A stretch of 21,168 bases of DNA. Origin: Lentisphaerota bacterium. Lineage in GTDB: Bacteria > Verrucomicrobiota > Kiritimatiellia > RFP12 > UBA3636. The first letter of the stretch is position 1. Each line of letters opens with the position of its first letter. A model generated the notes under the pieces. The model was not told the origin of the DNA, did not search any database, and worked only from the letters and a program-made list of their open reading frames with translations. Location of the stretch: positions 1-21,168 of the forward strand of contig JALHHX010000061.1 of the NCBI GenBank assembly GCA_022837245.1, read 5' to 3'. This document shows, in pieces, positions 7,519 to 15,787 of this stretch. A program made the position numbers and the translations under genes.

Positions 7519-10500
7519 CTACTTGTTCTCATTCTCACGGGCAAGCTCGAGGAAGTACGACCGCACGAGCTCGCGGTATTCCGGCGACACCGCCTTGAGC
7601 GCGTCCTCGAACTCTCCGGGAGGCATGCCTCCCTTGATCCTGAACCAATCGCCTCTGCGGAAACCAGCCCTCCTGAGCCACTCCGGCATCTCAAAGCCGC
7701 GAAGATCATCTTCCTCTGAAATCCCCTCCTCGTCTGTCTTGTCCGAAGGTTCCCCCGATTCTGATTTTTCGCTTTTGCGCCCCGGCTCCAACGGATCCGG
7801 CACTTCGGGATAGCCCTTCTGCTTCGCGAGCATGTCGGCCAAATTACGCATCTCTTCAGCGGCCTCTTCAGCTTTGTCCCTCATCTCATCGGCAGCAGTC
7901 GGCTCTTTCTTCTCCTCGTCCTCATCGCGGCTTCCCCCGCCCCCGCCACCAGCAGGTTCCGTGGATTCGTTCTGCTTTTTCCCGCCTTGATTTTCTTCAG
8001 ATTGGGCCTTTTCGCCCTTGCCAGATTTCTTCTGTTCAGACTCGCCGTCCTGTGACTCAGATTTCTCAGGATCTGTTTTTTCGGATTGCGCCCCACCGCC
8101 CTTGCCCGACTTCTCCTGCTCAGAATCTGAAGCCTTGGATCCAGATTTCTCCGAATCTGTCTTTTCAGATTGCGCCTCACTGCCCTGTTCCGGCTCCGCC
8201 TGTTCGGACTCACCTGACTCTGGCTTAGCTTGTCCAGATTCCGCTTGTTCAAAGGGTGCTTCTTCCGAACTCGATTTCTCGGCGGCGGCTTTTTCAGAAG
8301 CGGCCTTTTCAGCGGCGGCTTTCTCGGCGGCGGCCTCTTGTTCATCCATGGCTGCGTCGGCTTTTTCCACAGCTGCCTGCATTGCTTCTTTCGCGCGCTC
8401 CGCCGCTTCGCGCGCCATCTCATCAAGCTTTTCGGTAAGGCCAGCTGCTTTCCCCTCCGCTTTCTTAATCGCCTCGGCTGCTTTTTCCATGCTCTCGGTG
8501 GCGGATTTCATTTCCTCCACTGAATCTTCGAGGTTTGATTTAGCTTCCTCTTCAGCGGCGGCCTTGTCTTTTTCGCTCTCTGCGGCTATCGCTTCGGAGT
8601 CTGCTTTTTCTGCCATTGCCGCGTCTGCCTCAACCTTTGCATCCGCTTCGGCAATTGCTGCCTTCTCTGCTTCCTCCGCCGCCTTTCTTGCCTCTTCTTC
8701 AGCTTTATCAGCGATTTCCTTGGCTGCCTCCGCGGCCTCTTTCGCAGCGGCTTCCGCTGCCTGCGCCTCTTCGACCTTGGCCGCTCCAGCCTCAACTTCC
8801 GCGGCTTTATCCCGGGCTTCTTTTTCGGCGGCTTCCTTCGCGGCTTCTGCAGCCTTTGCAGCCTCTTCGGCCTTTGCAGCCGCTTCTTTGGCAGCGGCTT
8901 CTACAGCTTCGGCAGCAGCCTTTTCGGCTTCAGCCTTGGCCGTTTCCGCTTTGGCAAGAGCCTCTTTGGCCTCCGCTTCAGCCTTCGCAGCCTCGGCCTT
9001 CGCCGTCTCAGCCTTAGCTTCCGCCTCCTTGGCCGCCACGGCTTCTTCCGGCGTGCCGGTGTCAGCAGCCTTTTTAGCCCAGGCTTCCTTCGCTGTTTCT
9101 GCGGCATTGGTGGCTTCTTCAGCCTTTTTCACCGCTTCTTCAGCCGCAGCTAAAGCATCCGCAGCAGCCTTCTCCGCTTCTGTCTTAGCTGCTTCCGCTT
9201 TGGCAAGGGCCTCTTTGGCCTCAGCTTCAGCCACCGCAGCTTCGGCCTTGGCCGTCTCAGCCTTTGCTTCCGCCTCCTTGGCAGCTGCGGCTTCTTCCGA
9301 AGTTCGTTGGTCAGCAGCTTTTTTCGCCTCGGGTTCTTTCGACGCAGCGGCCTCAACGGCGGCGTTTTTGGCAGCGACATCCTGGGCTGCCTTCTCTACC
9401 TGGGCAGCCGCTTCTTTTGCGGCTTTTTCTGCCTCCGCAATAGCTTTTTGAGTCTCGTCTTGGGTCATGACAGATTCTTCACTCGCCTCTTCCGCTTTGT
9501 CCAAAGCTTCCCGTGCAATCGCAGCTTCTTTTCTGGCCTCTGCTTCTTTTGCCGCCGCCTCTTTTGCCGCTTCAGCCGCCTTTGCAGCCATTTCAGCTTT
9601 CGCAGCCGCTTCTTGTGCCGCCGCCGCGGCCTTTTTCGCGGCTTCTTCCGCAGCCGCAGTCTTTGCTTCTGTTTCGGTTTTGTCCGCAGCCTCTTTCGCC
9701 GCCTTGGCTACCGACTCCTTTTCCAACCCTTCCGCACGGTTTTCCGCCGCCGATTTGAGTTGTTCGGCCGACTTCTCTGTCGAGTCCTCCGCGCGTGCCA
9801 TTTCTTCCGCCGCCGATTTCAGCTCATCTGCAAATATTCCAGCATCCTCCCGCGCTTCCTCAAGCGCCGCAGCGGCCTCAGCCCGTGCTTGTGCATCCTT
9901 GGCAGCTTGAGCTTGCGCTTCCGCTTCCTTAGCCGCTTCGGCCTGGGCTTCTTCACCGGACTTCGCTTCTTCTCCAGTCTGTGTCTGTGCCTCTTCGCGT
10001 TCCTTTGCTTGCGTTTGGGTCTCTTCACCAGCCTGAGCCTCTGCTTCTTCGCCCGCCTTAGCTTCGGCACCGGCGAGCATTTCTTCAAGCGCCCTGAGCT
10101 CTTCCGCCAGATCCGCTATGCGTTCGTTTATGTCCTGCGTTTTCTCAGCAATCTCTTTCTGGAGCTTCGCCGCACGCTCTTCGGGGGATGCTTCCGGGGC
10201 CATTTCCGGCGTCATTTTTGCAAGCTCTTCCGAAGCGGCCGCGCGTGTCTGCTCATTGGCGAGTCGCGTCGCGATATCTTCGAGCTTTTTCTGCTCCTCA
10301 CCCAAGCTTTCAATCTCGGCGGCAACCTGTTGAGCCTCCTTCCGCGCGGGCTCAAACGCCCCGTCGACCTTGATCTGCCCCAGCTCCGCCTCAAGCGCCT
10401 TTTGCTCGTTCTTCCACTGCTCCATCTCGGCACGCGTCATCTCTTCAGGCTTCGCCTTCTCCGCAAGCGCGTCCTGACGTTCGGCAAGCTCCGACATTTT

Positions 10501-12495
10501 CATCAAGTCACGGATCTCGGTCTTCACCTCCTCTATCTCTTTTGCAAATTCATCGACCTTCTTAGCCGCATCCTCCAGTTCTTTCTGCAGCTGCGAGGTC
10601 TCTTCCCGCCTCTTTTCGCTGTCCGCAAGCATCGCCTCATCTACCTGTTCAACGGCGCTCTTCACTTCGTCTTCGCGCAGCCGCTCCAATTTGGGAAGCA
10701 ATCCTTTCAGGAGGCTTTCCTGAGCCTCTTCAATCATCTCCTCTATCTTTTCCTCCGCAGCCGCAACATCCTCTTTGGCACCGGCCAACGCCTCCAATGC
10801 CTTTTCGTCCGCTTTGGCTTGCGCCTCCCTCGTCGCCGCAGCAGCCTTTTCGCGCGCCTTTGCCAGCTCGGCCTTAAGCTCAGCCATCGCCTCATCAATG
10901 TCCCTGAATTCCTGCTCCATCAACTGCGTTCCCAAGCTCTTGGCACCGCGGTCTATCCTCACTTCCACCACTTCGCTGCGCGCCTCCTGCGGGCCGCCCA
11001 GTTCGGGAGGAAGGTTGTCGCGCACTACGATCACGAATTTCAACAACGCCACCCCGTCGGTCTTTATCTTAGCCAAATCGATCATGGCGTTGCCACGCCA
11101 TGCACCCGTCTCAATTTGCGACGAAGCCGCATCCGCAACTTTTTCAAAGTGCCCGTCGTCTATGCTGAAATGCAGTTCTTGCGCCGAAAACCCGAAGTCA
11201 TCAGCCGCAATGTACTCCAGTGGCAGCGTCGCATACGGCGGCAACGTGAAAACACGCTCTTCCGGCAACACAAGAGCCACTTCAGGCCTGCGGTCTTTGG
11301 TGACGCGCACCGGGTACGACACCGCCGCGTTTGTGTAGCCGTTGGCATCGGCAAGGGCGATGCGCCATTCTCCCGCCACGGCGTCGCCAAGCGTGAAAGC
11401 CCAACCAACTTTTCCCCTGCCCTTTTTCTCCGATTCATGTTCGCCATCCGCGAGCACTAGACGCGCCTTCATCTCGCGCTCCGGTTCGATTTCCATCTCG
11501 ATGCGCGTCCCGGCAATCGAGCTGATTTCCATGACGCCGAATTTGTTCGTCGCCGGCTCCATACCCGTGTACTCGGGGAAGATGCTCTTGATTTCAATGC
11601 TCTTGCAAGCCGGCGTTGGCAAAACTGTGACCCTGTAAAACCGCGTCAATGCACCGCCGCACATCACGCGATAGCGGAACGACTCTTCGACCGCATGGAA
11701 GTTGTGCACGTAGCCTAGCTTCCGCTTCTCACGCCTTCCCTCGCCCGGGTCTTCGTCAGCCACCAGCCGCATGCGCTCGGACACTTCGCGCGTTCCGCCA
11801 CCTGCCGTGGTCTCGACACGCATATAGGCGTCGCTATTCAAATCCGCGCTCGCCCGCACGTCTACCTGAAGCGGCATTCCTTTAAGCAACACAACGTCGC
11901 CCGGCTCTACCCGCAGGTAATCCGCATATACGTTGCCAACCTCCGCCGAAGGCACGACCGCTCTGACAAACAGCCTCGCCGTCGCTTTCGGCCAGATCAC
12001 GAACAGCAAAAACAACACCCCCGCGGCGCACGCGGCCGCGGCGAATTTCGGCTTTATCGTCCGAGTTGTGAATTCAGACTCCGGCGAAACGCCCTTCGCA
12101 TCTAAGAGCGCCTGCTTCGTCAGCACCGACAACAACTGCGCCGACCCGTCGCCCTGCGCCTCTGGATGCGACAGCAGTTCAACGACCGTCGAAAGCCGCT
12201 CTTCGATCTCCAGGTGGTTCTGCTCGATCAGCAGCGCAATGCGCGCCGGCGTGAACGGGTGCGCGAGCGGACGCACAAGCGCGAAGTACGCGGTGACGCA
12301 CGTCGCGAATACGCCGCATCCCCACATGACCCAGCGGGGCCCCGCCGTGAACATCATAGTCATGGCGTCAACCGCCATTATCAAAAGCACTGATATAAGA
12401 GCCGCCGCCAACACCGCGAGCAGCCCGCGCGCGAGGACTATGGAGATGATGCGCCTTCGAGCATGGTTGAGCATACTCATATTACGCAACTCCAT
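7519..12495 (-). CDS. Giant DUF4175-like membrane protein with Ala/Glu/Lys coiled coil
   Basis: This 1658-residue protein has N-terminal membrane helices at about 22-44 and 54-74, then a helix containing ALLIEQNHLEIEERLSTVVE (87-106). A third membrane helix lies at about 150-168 and a mainly beta region at about 180-520. This resembles DUF4175-type proteins found beside BatA-like genes. Residues of about 526-1400 are an Ala/Glu/Lys-rich coiled coil. Residues of about 1400-1530 are a Ser/Glu/Lys/Gln stretch with 28-residue repeats and a Gly run. A conserved-looking C terminus follows (MPEWLRRAGFRRGDWFRIKG, then SPEYRELVRSYFLELARE). The ATG at 12495 overlaps the upstream stop by 14 nt and has GAGGAAG before it. 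The ATG at 12480, behind GGAG, is an alternative. It is probably a periplasm-spanning structural part of the envelope complex. Confidence 0.75.
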   Translation of the reverse strand: MELRNMSMLNHARRRIISIVLARGLLAVLAAALISVLLIMAVDAMTMMFTAGPRWVMWGCGVFATCVTAYFALVRPLAHPFTPARIALLIEQNHLEIEERLSTVVELLSHPEAQGDGSAQLLSVLTKQALLDAKGVSPESEFTTRTIKPKFAAAACAAGVLFLLFVIWPKATARLFVRAVVPSAEVGNVYADYLRVEPGDVVLLKGMPLQVDVRASADLNSDAYMRVETTAGGGTREVSERMRLVADEDPGEGRREKRKLGYVHNFHAVEESFRYRVMCGGALTRFYRVTVLPTPACKSIEIKSIFPEYTGMEPATNKFGVMEISSIAGTRIEMEIEPEREMKARLVLADGEHESEKKGRGKVGWAFTLGDAVAGEWRIALADANGYTNAAVSYPVRVTKDRRPEVALVLPEERVFTLPPYATLPLEYIAADDFGFSAQELHFSIDDGHFEKVADAASSQIETGAWRGNAMIDLAKIKTDGVALLKFVIVVRDNLPPELGGPQEARSEVVEVRIDRGAKSLGTQLMEQEFRDIDEAMAELKAELAKAREKAAAATREAQAKADEKALEALAGAKEDVAAAEEKIEEMIEEAQESLLKGLLPKLERLREDEVKSAVEQVDEAMLADSEKRREETSQLQKELEDAAKKVDEFAKEIEEVKTEIRDLMKMSELAERQDALAEKAKPEEMTRAEMEQWKNEQKALEAELGQIKVDGAFEPARKEAQQVAAEIESLGEEQKKLEDIATRLANEQTRAAASEELAKMTPEMAPEASPEERAAKLQKEIAEKTQDINERIADLAEELRALEEMLAGAEAKAGEEAEAQAGEETQTQAKEREEAQTQTGEEAKSGEEAQAEAAKEAEAQAQAAKDAQARAEAAAALEEAREDAGIFADELKSAAEEMARAEDSTEKSAEQLKSAAENRAEGLEKESVAKAAKEAADKTETEAKTAAAEEAAKKAAAAAQEAAAKAEMAAKAAEAAKEAAAKEAEARKEAAIAREALDKAEEASEESVMTQDETQKAIAEAEKAAKEAAAQVEKAAQDVAAKNAAVEAAASKEPEAKKAADQRTSEEAAAAKEAEAKAETAKAEAAVAEAEAKEALAKAEAAKTEAEKAAADALAAAEEAVKKAEEATNAAETAKEAWAKKAADTGTPEEAVAAKEAEAKAETAKAEAAKAEAEAKEALAKAETAKAEAEKAAAEAVEAAAKEAAAKAEEAAKAAEAAKEAAEKEARDKAAEVEAGAAKVEEAQAAEAAAKEAAEAAKEIADKAEEEARKAAEEAEKAAIAEADAKVEADAAMAEKADSEAIAAESEKDKAAAEEEAKSNLEDSVEEMKSATESMEKAAEAIKKAEGKAAGLTEKLDEMAREAAERAKEAMQAAVEKADAAMDEQEAAAEKAAAEKAASEKAAAEKSSSEEAPFEQAESGQAKPESGESEQAEPEQGSEAQSEKTDSEKSGSKASDSEQEKSGKGGGAQSEKTDPEKSESQDGESEQKKSGKGEKAQSEENQGGKKQNESTEPAGGGGGGSRDEDEEKKEPTAADEMRDKAEEAAEEMRNLADMLAKQKGYPEVPDPLEPGRKSEKSESGEPSDKTDEEGISEEDDLRGFEMPEWLRRAGFRRGDWFRIKGGMPPGEFEDALKAVSPEYRELVRSYFLELARENENK
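8009..8176 (-). repeat. 84-bp tandem repeat inside the giant gene
   Basis: Two 84-bp units (8009-8092 and 8093-8176) and the start of a third just below 8009 encode 28-residue repeats. Each begins AQSEKTD or AQSEE and ends in a KSGKG-type sequence. The marker GATTGCGCC or GATTGGGCC recurs at 8168, 8084 and 8000 on the + strand, exactly 84 bp apart. The frame is kept. Confidence 0.75.
8912..9299 (-). repeat. 249-bp-offset duplication in the coiled-coil region
   Basis: Positions 8912-9050 and 9161-9299 align without gaps at a constant offset of 249 bp (83 codons) and are closely similar. Both encode the same Ala/Glu/Lys block, containing KEAEAKAETAKAEA and AEAKEALAKAE. The offset keeps the frame and the helical phase, which points to growth of the coiled coil by in-frame duplication. 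Confidence 0.7.
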
Positions 12496-15400
12496 GGCGC
12501 TTCCTCACAATCCATTCCGCAGTGAGCAGCCCTATTACGGCCGCATAAAGTATCCACGAGTTCCACAGCGTCTTCTCCGTGCGTTCGACCACGACGCGGT
12601 TGCCCCCGCCAAATGATCCCTGCAACTCTTCAATATCCGCCGGCCCGACGACCTTTCCGCCAGAAGCCTCCGCCATGCGAAGCGGCATTGCCTTCGACGC
12701 CGTGATGTTCACGAACTCAGCCGGCCTCCCGGCGGCGACCACTACAAAGTGTGTCTCGATCCCCTCGGGATACTCTCCCCCAAGAGCATCCCTCGCTTGC
12801 CCGCTCTCGAAAACTATCCTGTACTTGCCCGGATCCGCGAGCGGGCTAAGTTTGCCTTCGTAGAACCCGTTCGAACCTTCGCGGTATTCCAAAGTGACAG
12901 TCTCAACCTCCGCCTCGTCCGAATACAGCTTGATTGTCGGCTCAAGGTTGTTCATAGCATTGAACTCAGCATCAGAAATCCTGGCATAGACGACCACCGG
13001 ATCTCCCGGTGCATAACGCAGGCGGTCCGTGCCGATCCTCAAGAACGAATTGCCCGCGCGCAGCTTCTCGCCAGCGCCCCAACGCAAAACCTGTCCCCAG
13101 AATTGATGGTGGAGCACGTCGCCCACTTTGTACCGCAGACGCCACGATTGATCCGTGTTGAGCATAAGCACCTTGCCCTTGCCGTACTGCTGCGCGACCA
13201 CAAGCGAATTCTTCGCCTGCTCCCGCCGTATCTCCTCCAGCCTCTTAACCGCGCCATCTGGATCCTCGGCAAAGTCATTCACCGCCAGGCCAGCCGCCTG
13301 GACGTCGATTCCGTCATCGGCAACGGCATACGCCAGAACTTCCGCGCCCGGCTTGACGCCCTCGACGCTGTAGCGCCAATCCAAGGTCTGAATCCGTTCC
13401 CAGATCTCCTCGTTTTCAGATTGCGACGACGACTGCATCATAACCTGATGAATCCTGCCGGCAGGCGTCAGCTTGAGCCTGAAACGCGTCTCGGGGCCTT
13501 TCCAAAAGTTCTTGTTCGATGGCTCGTAAACCACTGGCATCAGCTCACGCAGAGTCTCGTTGTTTATCTTGTGCGGCATGGAATTCGGACCTGCTATTAT
13601 GACAAGCAACGCCCCACGCTCTGCAACGCAATATTTTATGTTTTCGATTTCGTCCGCAGGCAACTCATATTCGTTAAGATCTCCCAAGATTATCACCGCG
13701 AACTTTCGCCACTCTTCGCGCGACAAGGGATACGTGCTCGACTCAGACTCCCCAAACGGACGCCCCGCCGAAGCGGCTGGCAGCGGCCCCGCGTCCACCC
13801 CCGCCACGCGGTCCGGCTTGATCAGGTATTCCTGTAGATGCACCGATTTATCGCGCCCGTAGAAAAGATTCCGCAAATAACGGAATTCCCAGCGCGGCCG
13901 CGAGTCAACAAGCAACACGTTTGTGCGGTCGTCAGACACTGCCACGTCTAGCGTCCATTTGTTGTTCTCCTTGAACTCCTCATCAGGTATCTCTTCAATT
14001 TCAAGCCTGTATTGGATCACGCCACGGCTCTCCGGTTTGTGCGTGAAGCGGAACTCTTTCTCAAAATCGTCGTTCTCTATTCTGAAGACCTGCTCTTCAA
14101 CCATCTCCTCGCCAAGATAGAGCCTGACTTTCGCCTCTTTGCCAGCGGCGCGCGTTGCGACGAGCGTGCCGGTCACGTGGACTTTGTCGCCCAAGAAAAC
14201 CGACTCCGGCGCGCGAGCCTCGCCAAACGCCACGTCAACCGGCATCTTTGACCCGCCGAGCACCACAGCCGACACCGGGGCCTTCACGTTGCCAAGCCTG
14301 CGTGCCACGGCATCGACTCCCGCCGCGCCGTTGTACCTGCCGTCGGTGACAACCAGAAAGCCGGCCAGCTCTTCCGATGGTATTTCGCGCAGCGCCCTTT
14401 CGAGCGCCAGCGTTATGTCGGTGGCTGACCTGAACGCCGCGATCCTCGCCTCTTCCTTCGTCAAGGCATGTGGAACGCCGTTCGTAGCCGCCACATCAAC
14501 ACCATTAGTCACAGCCGCATGAACAACATTCGTCACAACCACGATGGGCGAAGGCTCGTTCTTTTCCGTTTCTTTCCGCTTCTTCTCCGCCGCTTTTTTA
14601 TCTTCATCTGTTGGCATCAGAGCACTATCGAGGACGGAATTCGCCGCGAACCTATAAACATCGATGTCGTAAACGGAGCGCATCTTTTCAATCTCCGTTT
14701 CGCCTTCGCCGTGATTGTCCTCCGCAAGCAGACGCCGTCCGATCTCCGCGCGCGTAGCATCCGCCGCCGCCAGGGCCTCCGCCTTGCCGGCTTCATCCCG
14801 CCTTGCATACACCGCCGCCCGCCGTGCCCTCTGCAAATCAGGCAACGCCGCCACCAGTTGCTCCATCGCATCGGCGCAGCCCTTTACAGCGTTGCGGATG
14901 TCAGCGTCCTTGTCGCGGCAATCCTCGCCCAGCTTTTCCAGCGTCGGCACGAGCGTCCCGCCAAGCAACCGAGAGGCGCGCCCCGCCGTGTCCCTCAAAT
15001 CCCCAAACTCTTCCTGCGGCACTACGCCAGCGTCATTCGCAACCTTCTCTGCAGCCGGTCCGAGCATATCCAGAGCCTTGCGGACTCCCTTAGCCACTTC
15101 TTTCTTGTCGAGGAGTTCACCATCGGCGCCTTCGCCCGAGCTTTCGGCAACCATGCGAAACACAGCGAACTCCTCCGCCAACGCCGGCAGCCCTTCCTGC
15201 ATTTTTTTCAGATCCTCGTCTGCCACCTCTTCAAGAACACCAAGCGCCGCCGACACTTCGACGCGCTCTTCGACAGTCCAGTATTTATCTTGGAGGTTCA
15301 TCGAAGCCGAGTCGTCCATAAGCACAACCACGCGCCGCCTTATCGTGCGGGAATGCTCGCCCACCAGCACCGGCTGCAAGAGCATGAAGAGGATTATAAT

Positions 15401-15763
15401 CACCACGGCCATCCTGCAAGCCACAAGCATCCGGCTAGTCCTGCGCGGCAGCAGTCCGCACTCGCGGCGGTACAGATGCGACACGAGCTCAATCGAGAGC
15501 GCGGAGATAAACGACAGCAACAGCAGGTGGCCGCTACCGGCGAGGAACGCCCAGCGCCCGAGAAGCTGGATGACGGTCCATGACGCCAGCGTGCCGACCG
15601 TCACCAGTATCCCAAGCCTTTGCGAAGGCCGAAGCGAATCCTTACGCGCTACATCACGGTGGGCGGAAATCCAGGCGGCGACACCGATGAGCGCCATCAC
15701 CCACAACAGGAAGGTTGGCACCGTCATCGGCAGCAAATCCGGTCTTATAATATTCTGCTCCAT
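12482..15763 (-). CDS. VWA membrane protein with split VWA and amidotransferase-like domain
   Basis: This 1093-residue protein has N-terminal membrane helices at about 13-33, 50-69, 78-95 and 111-133. A von Willebrand A strand follows with the MIDAS motif LMDDSASM (D150, S152, S154). The domain is then interrupted by about 200 mainly helical residues. It resumes near 362 (YDIDVYRFAA), continues to SATDITLALERAL and FLVVTDGRYNG, and ends near VSAVVLGG. A class I glutamine-amidotransferase-like fold follows at about 615-755 (starting NVLLVDSRPRWEFRYL), without an obvious catalytic Cys, then beta domains and a C-terminal membrane helix (about 1068-1085). This architecture recurs next to BatA-like genes in PVC bacteria. 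The gene lies 24 nt after the BatA-like gene and overlaps the next by 14 nt. A metal-dependent partner-binding role in the envelope is likely. Confidence 0.8.
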   Translation of the reverse strand: MEQNIIRPDLLPMTVPTFLLWVMALIGVAAWISAHRDVARKDSLRPSQRLGILVTVGTLASWTVIQLLGRWAFLAGSGHLLLLSFISALSIELVSHLYRRECGLLPRRTSRMLVACRMAVVIIILFMLLQPVLVGEHSRTIRRRVVVLMDDSASMNLQDKYWTVEERVEVSAALGVLEEVADEDLKKMQEGLPALAEEFAVFRMVAESSGEGADGELLDKKEVAKGVRKALDMLGPAAEKVANDAGVVPQEEFGDLRDTAGRASRLLGGTLVPTLEKLGEDCRDKDADIRNAVKGCADAMEQLVAALPDLQRARRAAVYARRDEAGKAEALAAADATRAEIGRRLLAEDNHGEGETEIEKMRSVYDIDVYRFAANSVLDSALMPTDEDKKAAEKKRKETEKNEPSPIVVVTNVVHAAVTNGVDVAATNGVPHALTKEEARIAAFRSATDITLALERALREIPSEELAGFLVVTDGRYNGAAGVDAVARRLGNVKAPVSAVVLGGSKMPVDVAFGEARAPESVFLGDKVHVTGTLVATRAAGKEAKVRLYLGEEMVEEQVFRIENDDFEKEFRFTHKPESRGVIQYRLEIEEIPDEEFKENNKWTLDVAVSDDRTNVLLVDSRPRWEFRYLRNLFYGRDKSVHLQEYLIKPDRVAGVDAGPLPAASAGRPFGESESSTYPLSREEWRKFAVIILGDLNEYELPADEIENIKYCVAERGALLVIIAGPNSMPHKINNETLRELMPVVYEPSNKNFWKGPETRFRLKLTPAGRIHQVMMQSSSQSENEEIWERIQTLDWRYSVEGVKPGAEVLAYAVADDGIDVQAAGLAVNDFAEDPDGAVKRLEEIRREQAKNSLVVAQQYGKGKVLMLNTDQSWRLRYKVGDVLHHQFWGQVLRWGAGEKLRAGNSFLRIGTDRLRYAPGDPVVVYARISDAEFNAMNNLEPTIKLYSDEAEVETVTLEYREGSNGFYEGKLSPLADPGKYRIVFESGQARDALGGEYPEGIETHFVVVAAGRPAEFVNITASKAMPLRMAEASGGKVVGPADIEELQGSFGGGNRVVVERTEKTLWNSWILYAAVIGLLTAEWIVRKRHGVA

Positions 15764-15787
15764 TTTACTACGCTTTTCCTGAAATCA

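Noticed and set aside
7503..7709. N-terminal extension of the prenyltransferase-repeat protein
   Set aside because: It overlaps the conserved C terminus of the upstream gene, reads as Arg/Ser-rich noise, and would bury a good signal peptide and ribosome site at 7502.
8018..9451. 477-codon + strand open frame of Ser/Ala/Phe-rich sequence
   Set aside because: It is antisense to the Ala/Glu/Lys-rich coiled coil. GCN, GAA/GAG and AAR codons read backwards give an open Ser/Ala/Phe frame. No domain is visible.
9307..11460. 717-codon + strand open frame rich in Phe, Leu and Arg
   Set aside because: It is also a mirror of the coiled-coil gene's codon bias. It does not look like a membrane protein with distinct helices, and the opposite strand carries a coherent gene.
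14468..15782. Long + strand frames opposite the split-VWA gene
   Set aside because: They are low-complexity Ser/Arg/Ala-rich shadows without motifs. The - strand frame has membrane helices and a MIDAS motif.
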